Shown here piece by piece: positions 44,341 through 56,600 of a DNA stretch of 64,000 bases. Numbering within the stretch: the stretch's first letter is position 1; each line of letters opens with the position of its first letter. Source of the stretch: Rhizopus arrhizus. Lineage: Eukaryota > Mucoromycota > Mucoromycetes > Mucorales > Rhizopodaceae. The notes beneath the pieces are model-generated. The model was not told the origin of the DNA. It ran no database searches and saw only the letters and a program-made list of their open reading frames with translations. Made by a program: the position numbers and the translations under genes. The stretch spans positions 930,001-994,000 of the forward strand of contig JAKZZE010000003.1 in assembly GCA_024220505.1 (NCBI GenBank). Reading direction: 5' to 3'.

Positions 44341-45381
44341 TTGGGTACCGATGGAACCCAAGTAAATGTGTTATACTAGATCCAACGCAACCGTCTTCAA
44401 GTTACACTCTCTATGGCGAACCAATTCCAAAGCAACCCTCATTTCCCTACCTCGGAATTCCCTTTCGCCCTGGAGGCTATCTCGATGCTGTTGCATTGAT
44501 CAATCAAAACAAGACCAAAGCCCTTGCCACTATGAACCAACTCTCAGCCATTGGTGTTCACCCTAAAGGCTTTTCTCCTCTCCTTGGTACCCGCTTTTAC
44601 AGTCACATTGTTCGTGCTCAACTGGAATACGACCTGGCCATTACCAAGGTCACCACATTTCTTAGCAAACAACTGGAAGATGCCCAAAACGTCTGTTTGC
44701 GTCGGATTTTCGGTGGCTCCCACACATCTTCCATCGCGGTAATGCTACATATGTCGAAGCTACCAACCATGCAGGAACGTGCTTATGCTCTACAATCTCA
44801 GTTCCTTCTACGTTCCCTTTCTCTTCCCGAAGATGCTCTGTTATACCATCTTCTTCCACATATCCGCCAGTCCCGAAGCCACTCCCAATGGTATAGACTC
44901 TCTAGGTCTCCCATTTGGAGGAGATGCCTCCCTGACCCTGAGTCCCTGGATCGTCGCTCTTTGAAGTCGATACAACGAGACTACTGCCAAGGCAACCTCG
45001 ATCATAAACGTTCCACGCTCTGAAAGAAGTCGTTGCATACGTTGGCGTCTTGGCTGGCTTCCTGGTGGTCGATACAAAGCCTGCCCTCGACACCCTGGCC
45101 AACCCTTCACTAAAGCCCATACCATTCATTGTCTCCAGATGCACCGTAGACTTATGATGCCCGAAACCATCTTTGACCCATTGTCCTTCCTTTTAAATAT
45201 TCTACCTACCAAGAAACCTCGCTCTCCTACCACAACACTCTCGTGGACCATTCGCTGGCCAACTATATGCAGAATCCTATATGAACTCGATTACCTACAT
45301 CACGCTAAGATCCCACCTACTCCGCCCACTCACCTTGGGCAAAGACTCTTAGAATGGCTACCCTCTTTTCCTTCTCACTAG
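44341..45381 (+). pseudogene. LINE ORF2 fragment (RT thumb to C-terminus), frameshifted
   Basis: The first frame reads GYRWNPSKCVILDPTQ, EPIPKQPSFPYLGIPFRPGG and EDAQNVCLRRIFGGSHTS and stops near 45023. A +1 shift near 45000 then gives RSRCIRWRLGWLPGGRYKAC, AHTIHCLQMHRRLMMPE and SWTIRWPTICRILYELDYLH, ending at 45381. The C/H residues of the second part correspond to the terminal zinc motif. The fragment is dead. Confidence 0.85.
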
Positions 45382-45557
45382 TGTGTTTTACACTTGATCC
45401 CATTGACTTTTTCCAAAGCATTTTTACCCTTGATCCCAAAAGGGTTTTTTAGTCACCACTATCCTTCCTTTATGAACTGCCTCGGGCGGAAAAGATGTAA
45501 TATTACAATCGTGCGCCCAATAGAGTAATTATTTATAAATAAAAATATGTTTAATCG
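44341..45557 (+). mobile_element. LINE copy A, 5'-truncated within RT
   Basis: It begins at GYRWNPSKCVIL (RT palm/thumb boundary) directly after GTATTGGTTATTCT (44327-44340). It ends with the conserved tail TTTTTACCCTTGATCCCAAA...AATAAAAATATGTTTAATC at 45557, followed by a third GTATTGGTTATTCT (45558-45571). Confidence 0.85.
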
Positions 45558-45708
45558 TATTGGTTATTCTTCTGAGCCTTAATATGTTCAAGTACCGACT
45601 ACTACTGTAGCAAGCAAACTGTTTATCCTCACAGACAACTTTTGAAAAGGTAGACTTATCCATCCATCCATCCATCCTTTTTTACTTAATTTTTACAATC
45701 TAGTTATC

Positions 45709-46281
45709 ATGGTCAAGTCTACTCCTCAAAAGCGTTCCACTCTTGCTGATGTTGTTACTCGTGAATACACCATTCACTTGCACAAGCATGTGTTTGGTCG
45801 CTCTTTGAGAAAGCGTACTCCTCATGCCGTAAAAGCTGTCAAGGCTTTCGCTGAAAAGGCTATGGGCACCAAGGATGTTCGCCTTGACCCTGCTTTGAAC
45901 AAGTCTCTCTGGTCTCGTGGTGTCAAGCACATTAACCATCGCATTCGTGTTCGCATTGCTCGTAAACGTAATGATGATGAAAATGCCAAGGAAAAACTTT
46001 ATTCTTATGTTACTTATGTTCCTGTCGCTAGCTTCAAGGGTAAGTACATTATTTATTTTGTCCTTTTCTCCCTTTAAACTATCTAGCATTCCAAATCGCT
46101 GTTGTGTAGTCCATTGATTTTTTATTTGGGGACTTCCAGCAGTTTGTGAGCGCAAGAGGTTGGAGAATTGTCATACCAAGACTTTTGGTTCTCCTATCTG
46201 TGAAGCGACATTTTTAACTTATTTTTGCTTTATTATAAAACTATAGGCTTAGAAACCGCTGTTGTCGATGATAACGAGTAG
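45709..46281 (+). CDS. RPL31: 60S ribosomal protein L31 (eL31)
   Basis: Exon 1 is 45709-46039 and starts MVKSTPQKRSTLADVVTREY, continuing with YTIHLHKHVFGRSLRKRTPH, DVRLDPALNKSLWSRGVKHI and RIRVRIARKRNDDENAKEKL. A 207-nt intron (46040-46246, GTAAGT..TATAG) is followed by exon 2 (46247-46281), GLETAVVDDNE. The product is 121 aa, the family length. It sits at the large-subunit exit-tunnel rim. A CATC tetranucleotide repeat (45658-45676) and pyrimidine-rich leader precede the start. No lesions. Confidence 0.96.
46105..46215 (+). ncRNA. possible H/ACA-type snoRNA in the RPL31 intron
   Basis: Hairpin 1 has GCTG..CAGC and GTCC..GGAC stems around an internal loop. Hairpin 2 has GGAGAA..TTCTCC over a loop and a short CGC/GCG base, followed directly by ACATTT. 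This resembles the H/ACA layout, and ribosomal-protein introns are common snoRNA hosts. The H box between hairpins is not clear, so this is only a candidate. Confidence 0.3.
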
Positions 46282-46289
46282 ATTGATTC

Positions 46290-47092
46290 AATTTTTTTTT
46301 TTTTTGAAAATAAATCATTTTAGTTTGTTGAGAAAGAAGATATTTAAGGAATTTGTCTTAGAAAGATTGCCTTAAACGTGTTATTGGGCAAGATTTTGTT
46401 GCATCATGATTAAAATTGCTATAGTACAGTTTTTTGAAGAAAACAGGGTATCAAAAGCAAAATCATAAGAGGATAATATCTTTAAAGTAACATAACATTT
46501 AAAAACGATCACAATCCTATCAAGAATAATACGTCTGTATATTGTCTATTTTTTTCAGGTAAGAATGTACGTGTGCAAGTTTCCTTAATCAATGCAAAAG
46601 GCTTTATATGGTGATTAAATGATTCTATACATCTATGCGTTTCAATATAATTTAAAATTATTGCTTATTTATTACTCTTATTTACTAAAACATCATTCGC
46701 TAATGATTATACGAAGTAAAATTTGATTTACAGATTATGTGATCAATCGCTGTTAAGTAATACTTGTACATTGTCATCAAATTTGCTCATCCCCATACTC
46801 AATTAATCAATTAAACCATCACAATGTTTTTTTTTTCCTGCATCTATTTTCAAATTAATATAATGTCTTCTGATTACTAAAGCATAAAGAGCATTGTTGT
46901 GATGTTAGTTGGTTGGTTTTAGTTGTGCTAGGATAAAAGTAAAGAATTGAAAAAAATGTGTTTTATCCTTTGCAGATAAGCAGTGGCTTAATGTGACTAG
47001 ATTTACCTGCAAGTTTCTCACTTGTTTTTTCCTTGATTAAAAGACACGCTCATTGAGCCTCTGTCACTTATTAAAATTTCCTTGATTAAATA
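46290..47092. other. intergenic between RPL31 and RPA12
   Basis: A T13 tract and AATAAA near 46308 probably mark the RPL31 3' end. Otherwise AT-rich with no gene seen; it should include the RPA12 promoter. Confidence 0.4.
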
Positions 47093-47656
47093 ATGTCTGC
47101 ACCATCCAATATAATTGGCTCACTTACTTTCTGTCCAGAATGTGGAAACCTTTTAGACATGGCGGGTGGTGACGACGATATCTTACTTTGTAATCAGTGC
47201 AGCTGTGCATTTAGAACTGCAGGTACAATAGTAGAATTATCCGCTTTGTATTAAAAAAAAGAAAAGTTAAACTCAAACTATAAAAGGTATTGAAACCACT
47301 GAAGTTATCACCGCTTCTTCAGATCGTTCTTTTCAATCTTCATTAAAAGCTAAGCGTCACCTGGTTCAACAGAGCAAAGAGGCACAACAAGCAAGAGCTA
47401 TTGTAAATAACAAAATATACACCAAATTATACACATAAATTGACACATCATTTTTACATGCATAGATTAAAGAAAAGTGTCCTAGCTGTGGACATCCCGA
47501 AATGGAATACCATACAATGCAGTTACGTTCAGCCGATGAAGGCCAAACTGTATTTTATAACTGTAAAAAATGCGGGTAAAGGAAATTTGATATTGTTTTA
47601 CCATGATTGTTACTAACGCATATGCTTATAGTTACAAATATTCTGTCAACAACTAA
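47093..47656 (+). CDS. RPA12: RNA polymerase I subunit RPA12
   Basis: Four exons (47093-47222, 47287-47402, 47466-47575, 47632-47656) with GT..AG introns give 126 aa. The N-terminal zinc ribbon reads FCPECGNLLDMAG...LLCNQCSCAF. The C-terminal TFIIS-like ribbon reads CPSCGHPEMEYHTMQLRSAD, then EGQTVFYNCKKCGYKYSVNN, with the acidic Asp-Glu pair of the RNA-cleavage hairpin. Length and the two C4 ribbons match Pol I subunit Rpa12 rather than Rpb9 (the QLRSADEGQT loop fits Pol I). It works in the nucleolus in rRNA synthesis and transcript cleavage. No lesions. Confidence 0.9.
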
Positions 47657-47848
47657 AAAGAACATATTCATGTAAATCTATACAATCTCTTTCTTTCTTC
47701 GCTTTCCTTCCTCTTTAAATTGTATAGCTATTAAAATATAATAGCATTAAATTACTGTGATCATTATGGAAAATACTACGTGATTTAAATTATAATATCA
47801 TTTAAAGAGCATGTTTAAGAAATAAGCAATAAACATATCCACAAGGTA

Positions 47849-48667
47849 GTGACAAGAAAGCTTTTCAAAGTCCTTGATCAAAAACTGGCTCGTGTAGAAA
47901 GTTTCTTTTATGAACGTTCCTTTCTCATTCGTCTGTCCGTACACAATCTTGCTCACATTTCTATTATTCGGCAAAATCAGTTCAATTTTCATTCCTTCTT
48001 TGTCTGTCTTCAACTTTGTATGTCTATCAATGCCGACGAGAAGAGCACAACCAATAAACAGTTTCGAATAGCAATCCAATCCACATTCAAGTCCTCAGTA
48101 ATTAAAGCAACTCTATGGCAAAATTTCTGGCATCTCGCTCCCACGTATGTCCAGCGAAATGTCCTATACAGATTGACTTCTGATAAAACTCTCCACAAAC
48201 AATTGCTTCATCGATTTCAACCAACCCAATTCCCTTCCGGTCTTTACTTTACAAGCCAAGAACAACCTGATTCAGATGCGCATTCCTTTTTTACTTGTTC
48301 ACAAAAATCCCCTTTTTGGGACACGCTAATTTAAGAATTCCTATGGCTTTCTACCAGCTCCTCATCCATCGTTCAAACAACTCAATTATTAAATTTTTCT
48401 GCTATTCATTTCAATGATACATATAAAGATATATACAGCAGTATTATAATTATTACTGCACTCACTGAGTTATGGAAATCCCACTGGAAAGCAATTTTTG
48501 ATAACCAACATTTCCATTATGAAAATTCATCCAAAAACGCTTGTATATTTCATTCCGAAATTATTGGTATACTTTTGAGAAAAAAAAATTGTGCAAATAA
48601 AATAGAAAAAAATGGTGCGAAAGTAAAAATAAATTTAGCAGAAGTAGAAGAAAAATTGGTGCAATAG
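47849..48667 (+). pseudogene. LINE ORF2 C-terminal relic
   Basis: The frame reads KATLWQNFWHLAPTYVQRNV, LYRLTSDKTLHKQLLHRF and a decayed zinc motif SDAHSFFTCSQKSPFWDTL. It then hits TAA near 48332 and continues in the same frame as FLWLSTSSSSIVQTT and ELWKSHWKAIFDNQHFHYEN. Layout corresponds to the C-terminal domain at 42419-43140 (SEEHFVWSCPFKNEIW, LWQLHWKFIFDEHQF). It is more diverged, so older. Confidence 0.7.
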
Positions 48668-48827
48668 AATAAGAATAATAGCAATTATGAGTACATATAA
48701 TAAAAGAAAAAAATTAGTAGGTAGAAAATAGATAATATATCAATAACAAGAAACTTACCAATAACTCGAAACCTACATTCAATGATAAAAGGTGCAACAA
48801 CTGATTGTTAATAAACAAAGTATCAAG

Positions 48828-49259
48828 TTAATTAAGTTCAATCTTACTAAATTGCATCTGAGGTAATACAGTGATAACTGTTGGAAAGTTACAGGAGGTT
48901 CTAGTTAAAATTCTTCTTCTAGTTGGGCCTCTTCTTTCAGTCCCAGCACACTGAAAAGTCTCTGGTATTTCACCATTTAAGCGAAGGTTACGCACAATAT
49001 GGATCATATTTAGGCATGCTTCCAAATCCCGATTCCATAAACGTTCACGAAGCTCTTCAACACCTGAAATGTTTTGCACTGTCAATTTGTAATTTTGATT
49101 TGTACGTCTAAGAGACAAAAAGCAAAAACAAGTCAGCAAACAATTTTGATAATCATTGATCAGAGTATTTGATAACCTAAGTAAATCATGACAAACAACA
49201 TAGAAGTAAAAGTCCCAGTAGTACTCATGATGCCAGCTAAAGTACTTGGTAATCTTCAT
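48828..49259 (-). pseudogene. C-terminal relic of a TnpB/Fanzor-like RuvC nuclease
   Basis: An exon (49259 to about 49190, ending YFYVVCHDLL) is followed by a GTTATC..CTCTTAG intron. It joins RRTNQNYKL...EELRERLWNRDLEACLNMIH, then IVRNLRLNGEIPETFQ. The WNRDxxAxLNM motif resembles the RuvC-III segment of TnpB/Fanzor proteins. The zinc-finger cysteines expected before it appear as RTNQNY, i.e. they seem lost. The upstream catalytic parts are not visible. The family assignment rests on one motif and is tentative. Confidence 0.4.
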
Positions 49260-49473
49260 TCATGATGAAGGCTAGTATCATTAATGAAATAGGAAAGATG
49301 TGAGAGATTAATTATTATTTTATATCAAGCATGATTTATCTTTTGAATGTGTATATAATTAACGCTGTTACAAATTAATAATGTATGGATGTAGGATTGA
49401 TGTTAGTGACAATCAGATAAGTCGGAAACTATAAAGCTTTTTAGATGTTCTTTATTAAAGAGCGTTTATTTTA

Positions 49474-49680
49474 ATGGGGCTTAATCATAATTTCTTTGTC
49501 TTGAGATGCATAATGATCGGGCTTTTTTTGGTTTGTGTTTTGGGTTGGAATCGATACTTTAAAGGTTCGCTTGCGCATTTTATACTTGGAAGGTCTATCA
49601 TATTGTATTCCATTGGATCATTTCTGTATTTAGTTTCTGTTCCTTTGTTCATAGAATTGATGCTGACATTTTTATCATAA
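49474..49680 (+). CDS. small hydrophobic ORF, unrecognised
   Basis: It encodes 68 aa with two likely membrane segments (IMIGLFLVCVLGW; IILYSIGSFLYLVSVPLFIE). No family recognised. About 160 bp downstream a Pro-rich 26-codon frame (49842-49922, VPPVKPPYPVFPRPDPKPPG) appears. Whether either is translated is unclear. Confidence 0.25.
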   Translation: MGLNHNFFVLRCIMIGLFLVCVLGWNRYFKGSLAHFILGRSIILYSIGSFLYLVSVPLFIELMLTFLS

Positions 49681-50114
49681 CCTGTGGCAGCATTATTATT
49701 TAAAACCTGTTCTAATAAAGAGATTATACCGAAATGTGGTCAGTGAGAAAAGACTGTCATTCGATTATAAGGGTTCATTCTTTTACCTTTTTCTATTTAA
49801 AATGGTTTTTTTTTAACAAAAATAAAAAATAAAAAAGTATTATGATCAACGTACCTCCAGTGAAGCCTCCTTACCCTGTTTTTCCAAGACCTGACCCCAA
49901 GCCTCCTGGTCCTGCTCGTTAGATAGCAAGACTTCCAGTCATAAAAAGCACAGTCAATGCTTTATGCTCACCCTTTACTTAAAAAAAGTATTAGTTAAAC
50001 TAAGGAAGTTAAGGGATATATATTGGTTTTGAAAGTAAAATGTTTTAGAATCCAATAAAATATAAAAACTCATAATTAAATACAACATAAAACAACTCGT
50101 TTTTTATTATTTAT

Positions 50115-52347
50115 TTAAAGCTTAGACTTTTCAGAGCCAACTTGACTATTTACATGCTCATAAAGTTTGGTGATTTGTGCTTCAAATTTCTTTTTAGCAT
50201 GCGAGCGTTTAACTTTGAACGTGGGCGTTAGCAAGTCATTTTCGATAGAGAACGCTTCAGATTCCAAGTAAATAGCCTTTGCAAACTCAAACCCACGTAA
50301 CTTAGCCTTTTTACCTGTGTGATTCATCTGAGCAAGCACCAGTTCATTTACCTCTGGCAACTTGCATAGCTCTATATAACTTAATTTTTTTGCACTAACA
50401 TGAGGTAGTCTCGCTGCAATAAGAGCGTTCAAAGCATCTGCATCAGGCACAATAATAGCTACAAGAGAACTTTGGAGTGAATCACCATGCAAGTATATCT
50501 GACCAATAAGAGGATCCTTGGAATAGACATTTTCAATCTTTTCTGGAGCAATATATTCACCTTGGGCTAGTTTGAAAATATTCTTTATACGATCGATGAT
50601 TACAAAAGCACCTATTTCATTAACCATGCCAATATCACCCGTATGAAACCATCCTTCCTCATCAATACACTCCCTTGTCTTTTCTTCATCTTTATAGTAG
50701 CCTTTAAAGACGTTGGGTCCACGAACACAAATTTCCCCGCGAGGACAAGGATCTGTGGAGAGGTAGTTCATCTCAGGTACATCCACCAATTTGATTTCGT
50801 TACAAGGGAATGGGCCACCTACGTGACCGGCCATATTTTCATTTTCACAATGAACAGTGGTTGTAGCACAAGTCTCAGTAGCTCCATAACCTTCACGTAT
50901 TTCACAGCAAAAGGCGACTCGAAGGAACTGTATGACATCTTGACCAATAGGAGCCGAGCCAGTCACTATAATACGTACATTGCCACCCAAGGCCTGTTTG
51001 ACCTTGTTGAAAATCAATCGGTCCCAAAAAGGATGAGTAAATCCTTTGCCTGCCACAAGATTGGAAAGCTTTGTATCAACTGCACGGCGAGCCAGAGCAC
51101 CTGTAACTCCAGAAGCTTGAACTGTGGAAGCAAGTAGCTTACCATAGATTTTGTTTAACAATCGAGGAACACTCGGGAAAACAGTTGGCTTTAATACTTG
51201 AATATCTTCCACTAAAGTATTCATATCGCCACTAAAAAATCCTATACGTCCTCCCAAAGTCAAAAGAAGAGCATCAGAGATACGGCCAAAGATATGAGCA
51301 AGGGGTAGATAGGAAATACAAATGTCATCACTTGTGCCACCGACATTGGTGTACGTAGCTGCTAATGCAGAAACAAAATTGCGGTGAGTCAGCATCGCGC
51401 CCTAATTTTTTTTTTTTTTTTTTTTTTCAGTACAGATAGTTTGTGTAATCTATTTGTTTACCTTGGGCATTCCAGTTGTTCCACTTGTGTACATGATACA
51501 AGCCAAATCATCAGGTGCAGGGTAATTATAAGAGCGTCTATTCTTTTTACCTAAGAGCTCGACCGTTTCAAAATCAATCAAGTTGATATTCTTCTCAGCA
51601 GCCCAAGCCTTGATAATGTCTGTCTTTGAAGCCATACCCTGTTGTGGTATTTCATCAATCCTATCCATAGATACGATTGTTTTAAGCTTAGGGAGTTTAT
51701 GCTTGATCTTTAAAAGATCGGCAATATGATCTCCTGAACAAATAACAGTTTCAATCTCTGCATGATTGATGACAAATTCAACTGTATCAGGGCCCAGAGT
51801 ATCATAAAGTGCAATGGTATACAATGAGTAAGCTGATATGGCCAATTCAGCTATAGTCCACTCAGGGCGATTGACAGACCAAATGCCAATAGGAATTTGT
51901 CGCGTACGTGTATCATTCATAGTATGATTTAAATAATTCAATAAACCAGAACCAAAGTTGGTAAGGCGGTGATTAACCTTACGGTATGTCAGCCAAACAT
52001 AAGGACCACGCTCACCTGTCTCAACATTTTTTACAGTTCGGATACCAACACAAGGGCGATCCTTGGATAATTTTAGACCTTTTTTGTATTATATGAGCTC
52101 ATGTGTGTAGTTGAATATCATAATTCTTACCATGATTGAAGCACTCAATCATAGTTGTTACTTTGGGTGAAAATGTTTCTTCAACTACTGGACGTTTCGC
52201 GTTGCGATAAATACCTTTTTTTACAGTTGTTGTAGTACTTTTTAGTCACTTTTTGAAAGATCATTATTCCTTTTTGTTACCTGTTTGTCCTGGTTTTCTA
52301 GTATTTGGTACTTCATAAGATTGTTTATCTAACCCTACTTTAGTCAT
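50115..52347 (-). CDS. long-chain acyl-CoA synthetase, probably peroxisomal
   Basis: Four exons (52347-52281, 52214-52131, 52078-51462, 51401-50115) give 684 aa. It activates fatty acids with ATP and CoA. The AMP-binding loop YTSGTTGMPKG spans the exon 3/4 joint (about residues 247-257). EGYGATETCATT (~426-437), GWFHTGDIG (~506-514) and DRIKNIFKLAQGEYIAPEKI (~526-545) are the expected adenylation and fatty-acyl-CoA signature motifs. The protein ends EKSKL, a canonical C-terminal SKL peroxisomal signal, suggesting a Faa2/LACS7-like role feeding beta-oxidation. Intron 3 contains a T22 tract. The start MTKVGLDKQSYEVPNTRKPG is in exon 1. No lesions seen. Confidence 0.94.
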
Positions 52348-55300
52348 TTCTGATAAAAGGCAAAAGAAAGAGAGAAATATATTAAATACAAAAAAAATAA
52401 AGGGATTTATAATACTAGCCAAGCCACAGATTGTGTGAGAAAAGCAATGGTAAACTTGTTTACTATCGTCACATGCAAAAACACAAAGATTTGTCATTCT
52501 CTTTTTTTTTGTTACTGATTATCGCATGTAAAGTAACTACAACGAATAATCAAAACAAAGTATCGGAGTTTAAACAACTCTTATGCATCCCATTTTTATC
52601 AGCCATTAGTAAAACTTCATTACTGAATAATGTACTGTTTGTTTCGACTATTTTTAAAAGCGTTTTAATTCAATTGGATTCAAGTATGTCAATACATAAG
52701 TTATATAATCTGATTTTTGTAATAATAACTTTCGAATTGTGATACTAACAATATTATTGAAATCATCGACCTTTCTAACAAATTAATTCTCATAATTTAC
52801 TTTTTACAATGAAATTGGGGCGAAATAATTTTTGCTTTTATTGATACAAGAGTAATAATAACTGTGTTATTTTTGTAGGCTAGGAGTGAAGCGATACTAC
52901 AGTTTTTCATAAAGCTTATTTAGTCATAGTGTACACATGGCTTAATCGCGAATATTCATTCAGTGGTAGTGAATTAGACATCTATGCTTCTGTAGCGCAA
53001 AAGGCCAATGTACAAGCATTATATAACTGTAATTTACTGAACAAAAAGGGATTCATTTTACATTTCTATTCAAAATTTATGTTATAAAATGAACATGACG
53101 GACACATTAATATTTTTTTTTTCCTTTTTACTCTGAGCCAATCAACTCATAATGCTCAATTCAAAAACATTTACATAAATTACTTGTTATACTTCTTTAT
53201 TCTCTTCTGTTTCCTTGATTTCAGATTCAGTGCTCAGTGTGGGAACACAAATCAAAACCAGCAACCTGTGATAGTCTAAAGGAATCTTTATTTATTTCTT
53301 GACTTGAAGTCGGTAAAAACTCATAATCATTCTTTAATACAAAGATCAATTCATTTCTTTCAATATGAGCTTATGGGCTAACATATATCATGTGATTAAT
53401 TTGAATATTTTCGCAAGTGACGTTGATAACACTTGGATAGACACAGTTCCTAATACATTACAAATCAACTTTTTTTCTTATTGTGTTGCTATTACAAAAT
53501 AAACAAGGTTGATTACACGTAAAAATAGTAAGTTTCAATTCAGCTTTATAAAAACCTTGACCACTTCTTTATATTGTTCAGTGAAGGATTTATTTTTGCG
53601 TTTTCAATGGGTTCGGGCATCATTCTAACACTAGTAATTTTATCTACTGATTTGGTCATTGTAATTCAAATGATACCTATACCATAACAAAAATTAAGCA
53701 ATGTTATTGCATTACTAGTGTCAGCTTTGCACCATTCTGTACACTCAAATTACAAGATTTCAGTAGTAGGTGTGCTGAATTGAAAGAATCCATTAGCAAA
53801 AAGTTGCAAGTGTAATCTCAATAGCTCTTTATGAATACAGCCACAACATATTGATGCTTATATAGGCGCTTTATCTGTGATACTGCTTGAAGACCCATTC
53901 CAGATTTGCAGCAATAAAGTAACAGCAGAGACAGATCCCTTTTCTATTCAGTATTCAACTAATTGGCCATTTCCTGTTTCAATTTCTAGGTGTCAGTTCA
54001 ACAGAAGACAACTGAACTAAAATTGAGATTTCTCGTGTACTAGGTGTTTTGATAATGATGGTACATCAGTAACCTTCCTTTTCTACAAAGTTACACATGG
54101 AAAGATTGGGTGCCTTGATATAGTCACTCGTATTCTTTGAAATATGCTTGATAATAACAGATACATTCAAGCATACACTGGTTCCAAGAGAGCCATAATA
54201 GTACTATGACAAATCTACAAGAGAAAACTAACAGTAAGTTTATCATCTAAGTTTTTGTACCAACATCAAATTCACGCTTTGTACGATACCTATTAATTTC
54301 GCGTGGGAAATATCACACAAGGTAACATTCCTCTGCATTAAAATTTATTTTCTTTTTTCGTCTGATTGATCCATCTGTCTTGCAGTCTAAATACTCATCT
54401 AATTTGTATTTTGTTTTATCATTGAAAGCCCAATCAAAAAATACATGACAGATATTCAATGTATTAAAAACAAATAGTACTGTTTTTGAAAGTTAGTCCC
54501 ACGAATGTTCCAAAATACCGATGAACTTTTTTAATAATAAGCTCTCGCTTTCTTTTGGCTATAAGGTTAAATTATAGGCTTTGAATAGACTTTAACCTTA
54601 TCAAAAGTATTAGATTTGCGTGGTCGTCTTCATCATCAATAATATGAACTATTATGACAAGGACCATCAAATCTTAAAAAGTAAGAACGTTATATACCCT
54701 ACGATGAATCCAAAGGGTTCATTTTTTGTTGAGATTGTTGATGTATCCTCCTTGATTGGATGTGACATCAGTTACAGCGAGAGTATCCACTTTTTCACTT
54801 GTGAAGCATGCTCACATCATCACTGATTTAACAAATTACTTTGTTATTGACTGAGTTTGAACTATAGTGTATCTCCAACTTTGATTCTAAGCATCTTTTG
54901 ATATTTAATGAGGTAGAAAGAGGATCAATTGGACCAAACAATATTGCTTTACTGTTCTTCACCTCAAAGAGGCATCGACTAGTTCAAATAAGGCATTTTG
55001 TCATATGGCTAGCAATAAAAAGGAGCTTTTTGGTCTACAAATTGAAGAGAAGTCAAATTCATGAGCTGACTTGCGAAAATTCTTATATGATACCTCTTTT
55101 AAAATACGGTACATAAATTAAACAATGGCCATGCAATTTCAACTCGTATTCAATCAAGTTTTTTTTGACTCTTTTGATAATGTGTCTGATAATTGATGTA
55201 GGTAACCCTAGTTATATCATAACCTTTAGTTTGATATTTGTATTCATACAATAACAGAAACTTGTAATAGTCTTCAATTGAAAGTCAGTATTTAAACCTT

Positions 55301-56600
55301 CTCTTATTGTTTGAAAAAATTGGCACATCGTTTTATTTTCTTTTTTAAAAAGAGAAAAGCATCCTGATTTCCAATAAACAATAAAAGCTAAAGGTATCTC
55401 CAAAATTCTTTTATTAAGCACACATGAAGCTTTAACAAAATCCTTACAATTAGGACGGCATTTCATTCTCACTTTTCACAACCAGGGGATATATCTTTAA
55501 AAAAGGGAGGGGGATGTTAAGAAAGCAGGATAAGATGTATATTATTTTTTACAAAAAGCTAATAAATGAACCTCTATTCATCCTACTTTTTTTTTATCAT
55601 TAATAAAACGCTACCATTCAATAGCTTCCTTTTCAATGAATATGAGCTACAATTAATAAATGTGTGTAAGCTCAAAAACAAGTGAATCAAGAAATTAGAA
55701 ATACTTTATTTCTATAGTTGTAAATAGTTTGTTCTTGATATAAAGAAGAATACTGTAGTGAGAGAATAACAAGATGTGCCCTTTCAAACGTTTATCTGAC
55801 GTTAGAATAGTTTGTTCCTTTTAATATTTAGGATCAATAAAATCCATAATTTTACTAAAAGCGGATAATTGACCATACCATCTATTGTTTCTTCCAATAG
55901 AATTGCCAGAAAATATCACAGTGTAACTGTCTTTATAAAAATGTGAAATTAAGCACAAAAGCAGACAGCAATTGGATTTATATTCAATAATTTGTTATAA
56001 ACTATATTTAACTTGTTCGAGTATAGGCCACATAGTTGCTAGAAAATAGACTGTTATTTTTTTCTTCGTTCTTGCGCTAGACTGTATACAATATGCCCTT
56101 GAATTTAGTTATTTTTATCCAAGCAATAAAAAAAAAAATCCTATTCTAAATACGACTTGACATAAATTGTTGTAGACTGTTCCTTTGATGCTAAATAAGA
56201 GACATACCGATCGTAACACGTGAAATAAATACTTGTGGTTGCAATTTATCTTTGTGACATAAATGAACAGAAAAATACTTTTTACAAAGAACCCCAACAA
56301 AAATATGGATCGAATCCTTTTTATTGTTTAGACTACTGTTATTTAATACCTTTAAAGGAAAATTAAAATAAAAATCCCGAAGAACAAACGACAATTTGTT
56401 GATAAGGAAAGGGGTGGTTCGGAACTCGTATTGTTTTTATTTTTTTGTACACACCTTTTTTTTTGTACCTGATTAGCACAGTACAAGTACTAAAGATATA
56501 CTATATATTATCAAGTATACTTTCTATCTTTTCCTACTCTCTTTTATTTTGTTTTATTGTTGTTATGCTTATATAATAAAACAGATGGTCTTTTCGGAAT
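52348..56600. other. long gene-poor AT-rich stretch
   Basis: Over 4 kb with no convincing gene. Coding-like fragments at 54620-54826 (YPTMNPKGSFFVEIVDVSS) and 54898-55116 may be a decayed gene; no family recognised. The proximal part presumably holds the acyl-CoA synthetase promoter. Confidence 0.45.

Noticed and set aside
45709..46155. Minus-strand frame opposite RPL31
   Set aside because: It is the antisense shadow of a highly conserved ribosomal protein exon.
50643..51137. Plus-strand 164-codon frame within the acyl-CoA synthetase gene
   Set aside because: It is antisense to conserved AMP-binding motifs and has no features of its own.
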